Assembly (NCBI GenBank): GCA_963837345.1 | Contig: CAWIMX010000001.1 | Location: 310,001-374,000, forward strand | Reading direction: 5' to 3' | Length of the DNA: 64,000 bases | Source: CAWIMX01 sp963837345 | GTDB taxonomy: Bacteria > Acidobacteriota > Vicinamibacteria > Vicinamibacterales > CAVVIG01 | In this document: in pieces, positions 43,915-52,067 of the stretch | Layout of the letters: each line of letters begins with the position of its first letter | Numbering within the stretch: position 1 is the stretch's first letter | Notes under the pieces: model-generated | Told to the model about the DNA's origin: nothing | The model's input: only the letters and a program-made list of their open reading frames with translations | The model's database searches: none | Made by a program: the position numbers and the translations under genes

Positions 43915-44709
43915 ATGCCACCTCGCTTGCCGCCGTTGCCGGCGCGGCCCTCGGTGACGTGTGTGCTGCCGATGTTCAACGAGCAGGAGAACATCGGGCA
44001 CGCGCTGCAGGTCATCGCCGAGGCCCTCGGGCGCCACGCATCGAACTACGAGATCATCGTCGTGGACGACGCCTCGACGGACGGGTCGGCCGAGATCGTG
44101 CGGCGCGCCGGCGAGACGAATGTCCACATCCGCCTGCTTCGCCACGACCGGAATCGCAGGCTCGGGGCCGCGCTCCGCACCGGCATCCGCGCCGCCACGA
44201 AGGACCTGGTCCTGTACACCGACGCCGACCTGCCGGTCAATCCCGACGAGATCGGCCGGGCGATTCGGGCGATGCGGGTCACGCGCGCCGACGTGGTCGC
44301 CGGGTTCCGGTTCGACCGGGTTCCCGAAGGATTGCGCCGCACGCTGTATTCGCGCACGTACAACGCGCTCATCGGCATCCTGTTCGGCTGGCCCTTTCGC
44401 GACATCAATTTTGCGTTCAAGCTGTTCCGCCGCCAGGTCCTCGACGCCATCGAGATCCGATCCGAGGGGTCCCTCGTGGATGCCGAGCTCATCATCAAGG
44501 CCAAGAACAGCGGCTTCATCGTGCAGCAGATCGGGCTCGACTACTTTCCCCGCGCCTACGGGCAATCCCACCTCTCGTCGCTGGGTGTGATCGGCCGCAT
44601 CCTGATCGAGCTCGTCACCCTGTATCCGGACATGCGGCGCCCCCACCGCCCCGCGACGCCAGCCTCGACGTCGCCGTCGAACCAGGTGTCAGGGGCCGAT
44701 ACCCGGTGA
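43915..44709 (+). CDS. Family 2 glycosyltransferase, polyprenyl-phosphate glycosyltransferase type
   Basis: 264 residues. VTCVLPMFNEQENIGHALQVI, IIVVDDASTDGS, DLVLYTDADLPVNPDE and FRDINFAFKLFRRQVLD are typical of dolichol/undecaprenyl-phosphate mannosyl- or glucosyltransferases. No C-terminal membrane helices, so of the soluble type. TATCAT ends 9 nt before the ATG. Overlaps the next gene as GTGA. Confidence 0.9.
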   Translation: MPPRLPPLPARPSVTCVLPMFNEQENIGHALQVIAEALGRHASNYEIIVVDDASTDGSAEIVRRAGETNVHIRLLRHDRNRRLGAALRTGIRAATKDLVLYTDADLPVNPDEIGRAIRAMRVTRADVVAGFRFDRVPEGLRRTLYSRTYNALIGILFGWPFRDINFAFKLFRRQVLDAIEIRSEGSLVDAELIIKAKNSGFIVQQIGLDYFPRAYGQSHLSSLGVIGRILIELVTLYPDMRRPHRPATPASTSPSNQVSGADTR

Positions 44710-45584
44710 CGCGGCTCATCGTCACCGCCGACGATGTGGGTCTCCATCGCGGCATGACCCTCGGCGCGATTCGCGCTCATGGTCGCGGCATCGTCACGGC
44801 CTGCAGCGTCGCAGGCGCCGGCCGGGAGCTGGCACACGCCGCGGAGCTCCTCAAAGAGTGCCCCGACCTCGACGTCGGCGTCCATCTGATGCTCGTCGGC
44901 GCCCGACCCGTCAGCAGCCCCGCACGCGTGCCGACGCTGGTGACGCGCAGCGGCGACTTTCCTCCCGCCTATCCGGATTTCTCCGCCCGGTACGTCCTCG
45001 GACGCGTGTCGCTGGCGGAGGTCGAAATCGAACTTCGCGCCCAGATCGAGCGGCTGCTGGCATCGGGGCTGACGCTCTGTCACATGAACGGTCACCAGCA
45101 CGTTCACGTGCTGCCGCGGGTTTTCGAAGTCGTCGTCAGGCTGGCCACGGAGTATCGCATCCCGTACGTCCGGATACCCGACGACCGCATGCCCGGCGGG
45201 TCGCCGTCGCTCAGGCGCGCGGCGGTGCGGGCGCTGGCGCGGCTGGCGCGCCGCGAGGCGCGCGCCGCGCGGGCCATCGGACTGCGCGTGAACGACCGGA
45301 CGATCGGCGTGGTCGACGCGGGCCACCTCACCGCCGCGCGTGTCTGCCGACTCGTGGCCGCGATCGCCGGATCGGACGCTCTGACCGAGCTGGTCACGCA
45401 CCCGGGCGTCCAGGGAGACGAGATCGCGCAGCAATTCGACTGGGGATATGCGTGGGACACGGAAACGGCGGCGCTGTGCGACCCCGCGGTCGCCGACACG
45501 ATGACGGAGCGTGGCATCGAGCTCGTCGGCATCCGCCAAACAGGCGGACGGACCAGACAGACGCCCGTCGTCAAGCAGGCGTGA
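44706..45584 (+). CDS. ChbG/YdjC-family carbohydrate deacetylase
   Basis: 292 residues. Metal-binding LIVTADDVGLHRG, DVGVHLML and HMNGHQHVHVLP give the Asp/His set of this family; SDALTELVTHPGV follows. Removes acetyl groups from N-acetylated sugars in known members. Coupled to the preceding glycosyltransferase. GTG start at 44706. Ends in a 14-bp convergent overlap with larE. Confidence 0.9.
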   Translation: MTRLIVTADDVGLHRGMTLGAIRAHGRGIVTACSVAGAGRELAHAAELLKECPDLDVGVHLMLVGARPVSSPARVPTLVTRSGDFPPAYPDFSARYVLGRVSLAEVEIELRAQIERLLASGLTLCHMNGHQHVHVLPRVFEVVVRLATEYRIPYVRIPDDRMPGGSPSLRRAAVRALARLARREARAARAIGLRVNDRTIGVVDAGHLTAARVCRLVAAIAGSDALTELVTHPGVQGDEIAQQFDWGYAWDTETAALCDPAVADTMTERGIELVGIRQTGGRTRQTPVVKQA

Positions 45585-46380
45585 GGCGAAGGCCTTCGTT
45601 CAGGCTGCCGGTGCGATAGCCCTGCAGATCGAGGCTCACGTAGCGGAACCCGGCGGCTTTGAGGGCGTTCACGATGGCGGCGGCCATGGCGGGCTCGAGC
45701 GCGCGGGCCATTTCATCGCGCGCGATTTCCACGCGGGCAAGCTCGTCGTGATGCCGGACGCGGCACACGCGGAACCCGAGCTCGCGCAGCGCCTGCTCGC
45801 CCTGCTCGATCGCCCGCAGCTTCTCGTCGGTGACTTCGTGGGCGTACGGGATTCGCGACGACAGGCAGGCCGATGCCGGCTCGTCCCAGGTCGGCAGACC
45901 GGCGCGACGCGACAGCTCGCGGATCTCGTCCTTGGCGAGATCGACTTCGTCGAGCGGGCTGCGGACGCCGAACTCGCGCGCGGCCTGCCGCCCGGGCCGA
46001 TAGTCGCCGCGGTCGTCGGCGTTGCTGCCGTCGACGACCACGGCCTCGAGGCCGGCGGCGAGGCGCGTGAGGTGTGTGTACAGCTCGTGTTTGCAGTAGT
46101 AGCAGCGGTTCGCCGGATTGGCCCGGTACTCGGGACGCTCCATTTCCTGCGTGCGGATGATCCGGTGCCGCAGGTGGAACTGCTCGGCGATCCGGATGGC
46201 GAGCTGCCGATGGCGTGCGGGATAGCTCGGACTGTCGGCGGTGACCGCCAGCGCCCGGTCACCGAGCGTGCGATTCGCGATGCACGCGAGATAGGCGCTG
46301 TCGACCCCGCCGCTGTACGCGACCACGACGGAGCCGAGCGAGGACAGGCGATCGCAAAGGGCGTCTTCCTTCTCGATCAT
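45571..46380 (-). CDS. larE: LarE-type ATP-dependent sulfur transferase
   Basis: 269 residues. PP-loop VVAYSGGVDSAYLACIA; NRCYYCKHELY (Cys93, Cys96) and ACLSSRIPYA (Cys172, at the place of the sacrificial Cys in Lactiplantibacillus LarE). LarE inserts sulfur into the nickel-pincer nucleotide cofactor. The three-cysteine set resembles LarE proteins reported to carry a [4Fe-4S] cluster instead of sacrificing a Cys (inference). No larB or larC is adjacent. Overlaps the LysW-like gene by 4 nt. Confidence 0.9.
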   Translation of the reverse strand: MIEKEDALCDRLSSLGSVVVAYSGGVDSAYLACIANRTLGDRALAVTADSPSYPARHRQLAIRIAEQFHLRHRIIRTQEMERPEYRANPANRCYYCKHELYTHLTRLAAGLEAVVVDGSNADDRGDYRPGRQAAREFGVRSPLDEVDLAKDEIRELSRRAGLPTWDEPASACLSSRIPYAHEVTDEKLRAIEQGEQALRELGFRVCRVRHHDELARVEIARDEMARALEPAMAAAIVNALKAAGFRYVSLDLQGYRTGSLNEGLRLTPA

Positions 46381-46629
46381 TCGTCCCAGTCCTCGTCCTC
46401 CTCGTCCTCTTCGTCTTCGTCTTCGTCGCCGTCTTCGTCGTCCAGATCCTCGTCCTCGTCGTCGAGATCCTCGTCCTCGTCGTCGTCAGGCGCGAAATCG
46501 AGCTCGATCGGAGACACGCCCGTGACCTCGAGGATGGAGCCGCAGTCGGGACAGGTCGAGCTGATCGCCCCGATCGACGTCGAGCTCGTCGATCTCGATT
46601 TCGGCGTCGCATTCGGGACAGGTCGCCAT
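46377..46629 (-). CDS. LysW-like zinc-ribbon protein with acidic tail (frameshifted)
   Basis: ATG 46629 with GAGGAG upstream starts MATCPECDAEIEIDELDVDRG. One surplus base between about 46557 and 46575 shifts the frame, which then reads STCPDCGSILEVTGVSPIEL, a run of about 40 Asp/Glu residues, and ends EDWDE. Two CPxC pairs fit the LysW zinc ribbon. In LysW/ArgW the terminal EDWGE carries the substrate on its last Glu. Here Gly is Asp and the acidic tail is unusually long. No lysX or lysZ is nearby. Corrected length is about 83 residues. Confidence 0.75.
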
Positions 46630-46795
46630 ACGCTCCTCGACGCATCGGGCCCGTGCGGGTGGCTTTTCCCTCGTCGACGTGCCAGAATCCCGCGGGCGGG
46701 CATCACGTGCGAACAGTCAGTGTCGATTATAGCGATATCGTGCAGAAGTCCGCAACGCGACCTCTGGGCCCTCGCGCCATTTTCCGATAGCCTTG

Positions 46796-47521
46796 ATGCA
46801 GATGGCCGGCACTTCCGTCACGACCAAGACCGTCGTCATCGCCGACGACACGGCGTTCGTGCGCGACCGCTTCCGTTCGGCGCTCGAAGGCGCGGGACAC
46901 AAGGCCGTCGCGGTGAAGAGCGCGGTTGAACTGCTGGCGCGCGTGCGTGCCGACCTGGATCAGATCGATCTCATCGTGCTCGATCTGCGTCTGCCGCATG
47001 CGCCCGGCGTCGATCTGGTCCGTTCGATTCGGAAGCTCGACGATGGGCGGCTGCCGATCCTCGTGTTCAGCGGAACGATCGCCAGCGCCGAGGAAGTGCG
47101 CCAGCTCGCTGCGCTGGGCGTGGCCGGCTACGTGAACGAGTACAGCGCCGTGCAGCACATTCTCCCGTCGCTCGCCCCGCATCTGTTTCCCGACAACTTC
47201 AACCGCCGCAGCAGCCCGCGCGTCGTGCTCGGCATCCCCATCCAGTACCGCTTCGGCAACACGATCGCCGCCGCCCTCACCCTCAACCTCAGTCACGGCG
47301 GCATCGCGATCCGCACCACCAGTCCGCTGGATGGCGGATCGAAGATCCGCGTGCGCTTCCGCATGCCCGGGTCCAAACGCGACATCGACGCCGAAGGCCA
47401 CGTCGCCTGGAGCGACCGGCGCGTCGGCATGGGCATCCAGTTCGACAAGGTCGAGCCCGCAAATCAGGCGATCATCGACAATTTCGTCGACGCCCATTTC
47501 TTCTCCAACCGCAAAGCCTGA
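46796..47521 (+). CDS. Response regulator receiver-PilZ protein
   Basis: 241 residues. Residues ~8-125 are a receiver domain with VVIADDTAFVRDRF and the phosphoacceptor in LIVLDLRLPH. Residues ~135-235 are a PilZ domain with NRRSSPRVVL (RxxxR) and LNLSHGGIAI ([DN]xSxxG), the c-di-GMP contact residues. Likely links phosphorylation to c-di-GMP output in motility or polysaccharide control. No kinase adjacent. An ATG two codons on (46802) is an alternative start. Confidence 0.92.
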   Translation: MQMAGTSVTTKTVVIADDTAFVRDRFRSALEGAGHKAVAVKSAVELLARVRADLDQIDLIVLDLRLPHAPGVDLVRSIRKLDDGRLPILVFSGTIASAEEVRQLAALGVAGYVNEYSAVQHILPSLAPHLFPDNFNRRSSPRVVLGIPIQYRFGNTIAAALTLNLSHGGIAIRTTSPLDGGSKIRVRFRMPGSKRDIDAEGHVAWSDRRVGMGIQFDKVEPANQAIIDNFVDAHFFSNRKA

Positions 47522-47569
47522 GCGCGCGTCGCCGCGCCGCCTTTGTTAGAGTGACGGCGGAGGCTCGCG

Positions 47570-48898
47570 ATGGAGCATTCGGTCGCGGACGTGCTGTGGC
47601 GGCTCGCCGGGGTTCTGGCGCTCGTCTTCGCCAACGGGTTCTTCGTGGCGGCGGAGTTCGCCATCGTCACCGTGCGCAAGACGCGCGTGGACCAGTTGAT
47701 CGCCGAAGGCCATCGCGGCGCGCGCGCCGTCCGCCGGGCCGTTTCCGAACCGGATCGCTACATCGCGGCGACGCAGCTCGGCATCACCATGGCGAGCATC
47801 GGCCTGGGCTGGATCGGCGAGCCGGCGCTCGCGACGCTCGTCGAGCCCGCGCTCACCGCGCTGCCGGCGCATCTCGCCGACATCACCGCCCACAGCATCG
47901 CTGTCGGCGTCGCGTTCACCATCGTCACCGCCCTCCACATCGTGCTCGGAGAGCTGGCGCCCAAAACCATCGCGCTCGAACGCGCCGAGACGACGGCCCT
48001 GATCGTCGTCAAGCCCACCGAGCTCTTCATGAAGGCGCTGTGGCCCTTCATCCGCCTGCTGAACGGCATGGGCCGCGCGGTGGTGCAGCTGTTCGGCCTC
48101 CCGCCCTCCGGCCGCCATGCCCTGGTCCACTCGGAAGAGGAGCTGAAGATGCTCGTCACGGCGAGCCAGGAAGCCGGTGTGCTCGAGGAAGAAGAAGAGC
48201 AGATGCTGCACCGGGTGTTCGGCTTCGCCGACCTCACCGCGGGGCAGGTGATGGTGCCCCGCACCGAGATCGTGGCCATCGCGGCCGACACCCCCCGCGA
48301 CGCACTCATCGAACGGCTCGCCAGGGGCGGACACGCGCGCATTCCGGTGTACCGCAACGATCTGGACGACATCGTGGGCATCCTCCACGTGACCGACCTG
48401 CTCAAGGCCGTCGCGCAGCCGGAAGGCCGAATCAGCCCGGCCGCGCTCGCCCGCGAGGCGCTGACCGTCCCCGAAACGCTGCGCGCCGACGATGTTCTGG
48501 CGGAAATGCGCCGGCGCGGCGTCCGGGAAGCCCTGGTGATCGACGAGTACGGCGGCACGGCCGGGCTCGTCACGTTCGAATCGTTGATGGAGCGCATCGT
48601 CGGCGACATCGGCGGCTTCGGCGGGCGGCGCCCCCGCGTGGCGGTGCTCGAGGACGGATTGGCCGAGATCGACGGCCTCGCGCTCGTCGCCGACATCAAC
48701 GAACGGTTCGGTCTGCACATCGACGAGGAGACCTACACGACGGTGGGCGGATACGTGCTCGGACGTCTCGGCCGGCGACCCAGAATCGGCGACTCGGTGG
48801 ACGTGGAGGGGCGTCAGATTCGGGTCGACGTGCTCGACGGCCTGCGTGTCGAGCGGGTGTGGCTGTCGACGGCGCGTCCGGACGGTGACCACGGCTGA
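47570..48898 (+). CDS. CNNM/CorC (HlyC)-family membrane protein with CBS domains
   Basis: 442 residues. N-terminal DUF21 transmembrane domain (ANGFFVAAEFAIVTVRKTRV, ATQLGITMASIGLGWIGEP), two CBS domains (VMVPRTEIVAI; EALVIDEYGGTAGLVT) and a C-terminal CorC/HlyC domain (YTTVGGYVLGRLGRRP). Homologues export Mg2+ or Co2+; earlier 'hemolysin' labels are not evidence of toxicity. Converges with the metal ATPase gene with a 4-nt gap. Confidence 0.93.
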   Translation: MEHSVADVLWRLAGVLALVFANGFFVAAEFAIVTVRKTRVDQLIAEGHRGARAVRRAVSEPDRYIAATQLGITMASIGLGWIGEPALATLVEPALTALPAHLADITAHSIAVGVAFTIVTALHIVLGELAPKTIALERAETTALIVVKPTELFMKALWPFIRLLNGMGRAVVQLFGLPPSGRHALVHSEEELKMLVTASQEAGVLEEEEEQMLHRVFGFADLTAGQVMVPRTEIVAIAADTPRDALIERLARGGHARIPVYRNDLDDIVGILHVTDLLKAVAQPEGRISPAALAREALTVPETLRADDVLAEMRRRGVREALVIDEYGGTAGLVTFESLMERIVGDIGGFGGRRPRVAVLEDGLAEIDGLALVADINERFGLHIDEETYTTVGGYVLGRLGRRPRIGDSVDVEGRQIRVDVLDGLRVERVWLSTARPDGDHG

Positions 48899-48902
48899 CG
48901 GA

Positions 48903-51038
48903 TCAGGTCGTCCGCAGCAGCCGCAGCGCGTTGGCGATGACGATGAGCGACGCCCCCGTGTCGGCCGCGATGGCCATCCAGAGCGTGGCGGCGCCGGCCA
49001 CGGCGAGCACCACGAACGCGGCCTTCATCGCCAGCGAGATCGCAAAGTTCATGCGAATGTTGCGGACCGTCGCCCGGCTCAGGCGGATGGCATACGGGAT
49101 CTTCAGGAGCTCGTCGGCCATCAGGGCAATGTCGGCCGTCTCGAGCGCGGCGTCGCTGCCGGCGGCGCCCATGGCAATCCCGACGTCCGCGGTCGCGAGC
49201 GCCGGCGCATCGTTGATCCCGTCGCCCACCATGGCCACCGCGCCGTGGCGCCGGCGCAGGTCGTCCACCGCGGCGACCTTGTCGTCGGGCAGGAGCTCCG
49301 CGCGGCAGTCGTCGGCGCCCAGTTCCTCGGCGATGGCCCGCGCGGTAGCCTCGGCATCGCCGCTCAGGAGCACGATCGGATACAGGCCCTGGCGCCGCAG
49401 GAGATCGATGGTGTCGCGGCTCGCCGGGCGCGGCCGGTCCACGACGGCGATGAGGCCGACGGCTTCGTCGTTGCGGGCCACGAGCACCGCCGTGCGGCCG
49501 CGTGCGCTCACCGCTTCGAGCTCCGCGTGAAGGGCCGGCGAGCACAGCTGCCGATCCTCGAACAGCCGGTGATTGCCGAGCACGATCCTGGCGCCGCCGA
49601 CCATCCCCTCCGCGCCCAGGCCCACCAGCGCGCGAACGTCGTCGCCCGCGGGCACGTCGATGCCGAGCGCGGCTGTATGGTCGAGAATCGCCTGAGCGAT
49701 TGGGTGCGCCGACCGCCGCTCGACGGACGCGGCCAGTCCGAGCAACGCGGGGGCCGAAAGGCCGTCGAGCGCGACGACGTCCACCACTTCCGGCGCTCCG
49801 CGCGTCAGGGTCCCCGTCTTGTCGAAGGCGATGCAGCGCACGCGGCTGGCGCGCTCGAGGTGGACGCCGCCCTTGAAGAGCACGCCGTGCCGCGCCGCAG
49901 CCGCCAGCGCCGCGACGACCGACACGGGCGTCGAAATCACGAGCGCGCAGGGGCAGGCCACCACCAGCAGCACGAGCGCACGATAGACCGACGCGCTCCA
50001 GCTGAAGCCGCCGACGAGCGGCGGAATTGCGGCGAGCCCGACGGCCAGGGCGACGACCGCGGGGGTGTAGACGCGGGCGAACCAATCGACGAACGCCTGC
50101 GACGGCGCGCGCTGGGCCTGCGCGCGCTCGACCAGGTGGATGATCCGCGCGAGGCGCGTGTCGCGACCGACACGCGTCACGCGGACGTCCAGAGACCCGC
50201 GGCCGTTGATGCTGCCCGCGAAGACGTCGTCGCCCGCCGTCTTGTCCGCCGCCAGCGACTCTCCCGTGACCGGGGCCTGGTTGACGTCGCTGGCCCCCGC
50301 CACCACCTCGCCGTCGATCGGGATCTTCTCGCCCGGCCGGATCACCACGATCGCGCCCCGGCCGATCTGCCCGATGGGAAGGCGTCGCTCGCCACGTTCG
50401 TCGCGCACCAGGGCGTCGGCGGGCGTCAGGTCCATGAGCGACCGAATCGCACGGCGCGCCCGCTCGAGCGTCCGGGCCTCGAGAATCTGCGCGACGGCGA
50501 AGAGCAGGACCACCGCCGCCGCCTCCGACCACTGGCCGAGCGCGACGGCGCCCAGGCCCGCCACCAGCATGAGCACGTGAATGTCGAGCGCGCGGAGGCG
50601 CAGGGACCGCCATGCCCGCGGAAGGGTGAGGGTCAGGCTGGCCGCGAGAGAGGCCGCATAGAGGCCCGCGCCGAGCGTGCCGTGGCCAGAGAGGCCCGCC
50701 CCGAGCCCGCCGAGGAACGCCGCTGTGGCAATGGCCGCCGCCACCAGCGGCCGACGACTCTGCCCGGCCGCCGAGACGGGCTCCTCATGTTCGAGCCAGG
50801 CTCGCATCCCCGCGTCGGCGACCGCATCGGTAATCACCGACGTCGAGATCCGCGCCGCGTCGTACGTGACGTGCAGCCGCTCGGCCAGCACGTCCACGGA
50901 GAAGCTTTCGACGCCGTCCAGATGCTTGAAGCGGCGCTCGATCAGATCCGCTTCCTCGCGACAGTCGAGCCCTTCGACGCGGAACGTCGACTCGGCGTGA
51001 ACGGCGCAGACGTCGCAGACGGGGCCCCGACGGGTCAC
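48903..51038 (-). CDS. Heavy-metal P1B-type ATPase (Zn/Cd/Pb class likely)
   Basis: 711 residues. An N-terminal HMA-like domain (FRVEGLDCREEADLIERRF) has a single Cys followed by Glu rather than CxxC. Membrane CPC motif (VVACPCALVISTP), phosphorylation DKTGTLTRG, SAHPIAQ, and hinge VGDGINDAPALA. CPC with the C-x-x-E N-domain and linkage to an ArsR-type zinc sensor suggest the ZntA/CadA group. GTG start overlaps the ArsR TGA as GTGA. Confidence 0.93.
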   Translation of the reverse strand: MTRRGPVCDVCAVHAESTFRVEGLDCREEADLIERRFKHLDGVESFSVDVLAERLHVTYDAARISTSVITDAVADAGMRAWLEHEEPVSAAGQSRRPLVAAAIATAAFLGGLGAGLSGHGTLGAGLYAASLAASLTLTLPRAWRSLRLRALDIHVLMLVAGLGAVALGQWSEAAAVVLLFAVAQILEARTLERARRAIRSLMDLTPADALVRDERGERRLPIGQIGRGAIVVIRPGEKIPIDGEVVAGASDVNQAPVTGESLAADKTAGDDVFAGSINGRGSLDVRVTRVGRDTRLARIIHLVERAQAQRAPSQAFVDWFARVYTPAVVALAVGLAAIPPLVGGFSWSASVYRALVLLVVACPCALVISTPVSVVAALAAAARHGVLFKGGVHLERASRVRCIAFDKTGTLTRGAPEVVDVVALDGLSAPALLGLAASVERRSAHPIAQAILDHTAALGIDVPAGDDVRALVGLGAEGMVGGARIVLGNHRLFEDRQLCSPALHAELEAVSARGRTAVLVARNDEAVGLIAVVDRPRPASRDTIDLLRRQGLYPIVLLSGDAEATARAIAEELGADDCRAELLPDDKVAAVDDLRRRHGAVAMVGDGINDAPALATADVGIAMGAAGSDAALETADIALMADELLKIPYAIRLSRATVRNIRMNFAISLAMKAAFVVLAVAGAATLWMAIAADTGASLIVIANALRLLRTT

Positions 51039-51394
51039 GAGCGCCTCCGCGGCGCGGCTTCCTGCACGTGCTCCAGGCCCTCGGCAAAGAGGTTCACGAT
51101 GTGACGATCGTCGAGGGCGTAGTAGACGCGTCGGCCCGCCCGCCGCGGCCGCACCAACCGCACGCTTCGGAGCAGGCGCAGCTGATGCGACACGGCGGAC
51201 TGGCTCACGTCGAGCCGCTTCGCGATGTCGGCGACGCAGAGCTCGTCGCGCGACACGGCGTCGAGGATGCGCACCCGCGTGGTGTCGCCGAGGAGGCGAA
51301 ACGTTTCCGCGAGGGCGACGACCGCGGCCTCGTCGAGCGGCGCGCGACTGACGACGGGGTGTGGGGACGCGGGAGCGGTGGCGTTCTTACCCAT
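51035..51394 (-). CDS. ArsR/SmtB-family metal-sensing repressor
   Basis: 119 residues. Winged helix ELCVADIAKRLDVSQSAVSHQLRLLRSVRLV and the alpha-5 metal-site pattern DDRHIVNLFAEGLEHVQE (D-x-H ... H-x-x-E) as in Zn sensors SmtB/CzrA. I chose ATG 51394 because the upstream in-frame ATG at 51400 lies inside the 12-2-12 operator. Presumably represses itself and the downstream P-type ATPase until metal binds. Confidence 0.93.
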   Translation of the reverse strand: MGKNATAPASPHPVVSRAPLDEAAVVALAETFRLLGDTTRVRILDAVSRDELCVADIAKRLDVSQSAVSHQLRLLRSVRLVRPRRAGRRVYYALDDRHIVNLFAEGLEHVQEAAPRRRS

Positions 51395-51395
51395 G

Positions 51396-51421
51396 AACAT
51401 ATGAACAGTTGCTCATATGTT
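51396..51421. promoter_or_regulatory. 12-2-12 ArsR/SmtB-type operator
   Basis: Left arm AACATATGAACA, 2-nt centre GT, right arm TGCTCATATGTT; 11 of 12 arm positions are complementary. This is the classic layout and sequence of SmtB/CzrA-type operators. It ends one base before the chosen ArsR start codon, so the transcript must begin within or very close to it. Confidence 0.85.
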
Positions 51422-51434
51422 AGCACGAAGGCCT

Positions 51435-51905
51435 TCAGTTCGCCAGACCCTCCAGCGTGTGGAACACCTGCCCGTAATCGGGCTCGTTGCGGGCATCGTC
51501 GAGCACTTCGCGGTAGCGCACGACGCCCTGCCGGTCGAGCACGAACACGGCGCGCTTGGCGATGCCCTTGAGGCCGATCATGTCCTCGTTGAAGACGCCG
51601 TAGTCGCGAATGGCGTGCTTGTTGAAGTCGCTCAACAGCGGGAATGTGAGCTTTTGGGCGTCTTTGAAGGCTTTGAGCGTGAAGAAGGTGTCCACGCTGA
51701 TGCCGACGACCGCGGCGTCGGCGTGATTGAGGGCGGCCAACTGGTCGCGGAAGGTGCAGAGCTCTTTCGTGCAGACACCGCTGAACGCGGCTGGAAAGAA
51801 GGCCAGGACGACCGGGCGGCCCCGCAAGCCGCTGAGCGTGACCGTCTGGCGATCCTGATCGACGAGCGTGAAGTCCGGAGCGGTCGTTCCCACGTCTACA
51901 GTCAT
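51435..51905 (-). CDS. Peroxiredoxin (AhpC/TSA, AhpE-like)
   Basis: 156 residues. Peroxidatic Cys45 in FFPAAFSGVCTKELCTFRDQ, with Cys50 nearby; the AAFSGVCTKELC pattern is typical of AhpE-like one-/atypical two-Cys peroxiredoxins. RAVFVLDRQGVVRY is the C-terminal fold. GGGAG precedes the ATG. The 160-bp gap upstream to the ABC gene shows a possible minus-strand TAGAAT -10 (51924-51929) and nothing else. Confidence 0.93.
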   Translation of the reverse strand: MTVDVGTTAPDFTLVDQDRQTVTLSGLRGRPVVLAFFPAAFSGVCTKELCTFRDQLAALNHADAAVVGISVDTFFTLKAFKDAQKLTFPLLSDFNKHAIRDYGVFNEDMIGLKGIAKRAVFVLDRQGVVRYREVLDDARNEPDYGQVFHTLEGLAN

Positions 51906-52067
51906 GTGTTCTCCCGTTTTGGCATTCTAGCCGCTTCCGTGCGATCGCCGGCCGGCGTCAGGCTACGTCTTGCCCTCCTCTGCGGGCTCGGATAGCATTT
52001 TTGGTTGGCGCAGAGCCGACCGGACCTGCGGGGCCCGGCCAAGATCCACCCCCACGAGGTGACATCC

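Noticed and set aside
47570..48898. Hemolysin
   Set aside because: The old 'HlyC' name is misleading. The domain order DUF21-CBS-CBS-CorC indicates a metal-ion transport protein.
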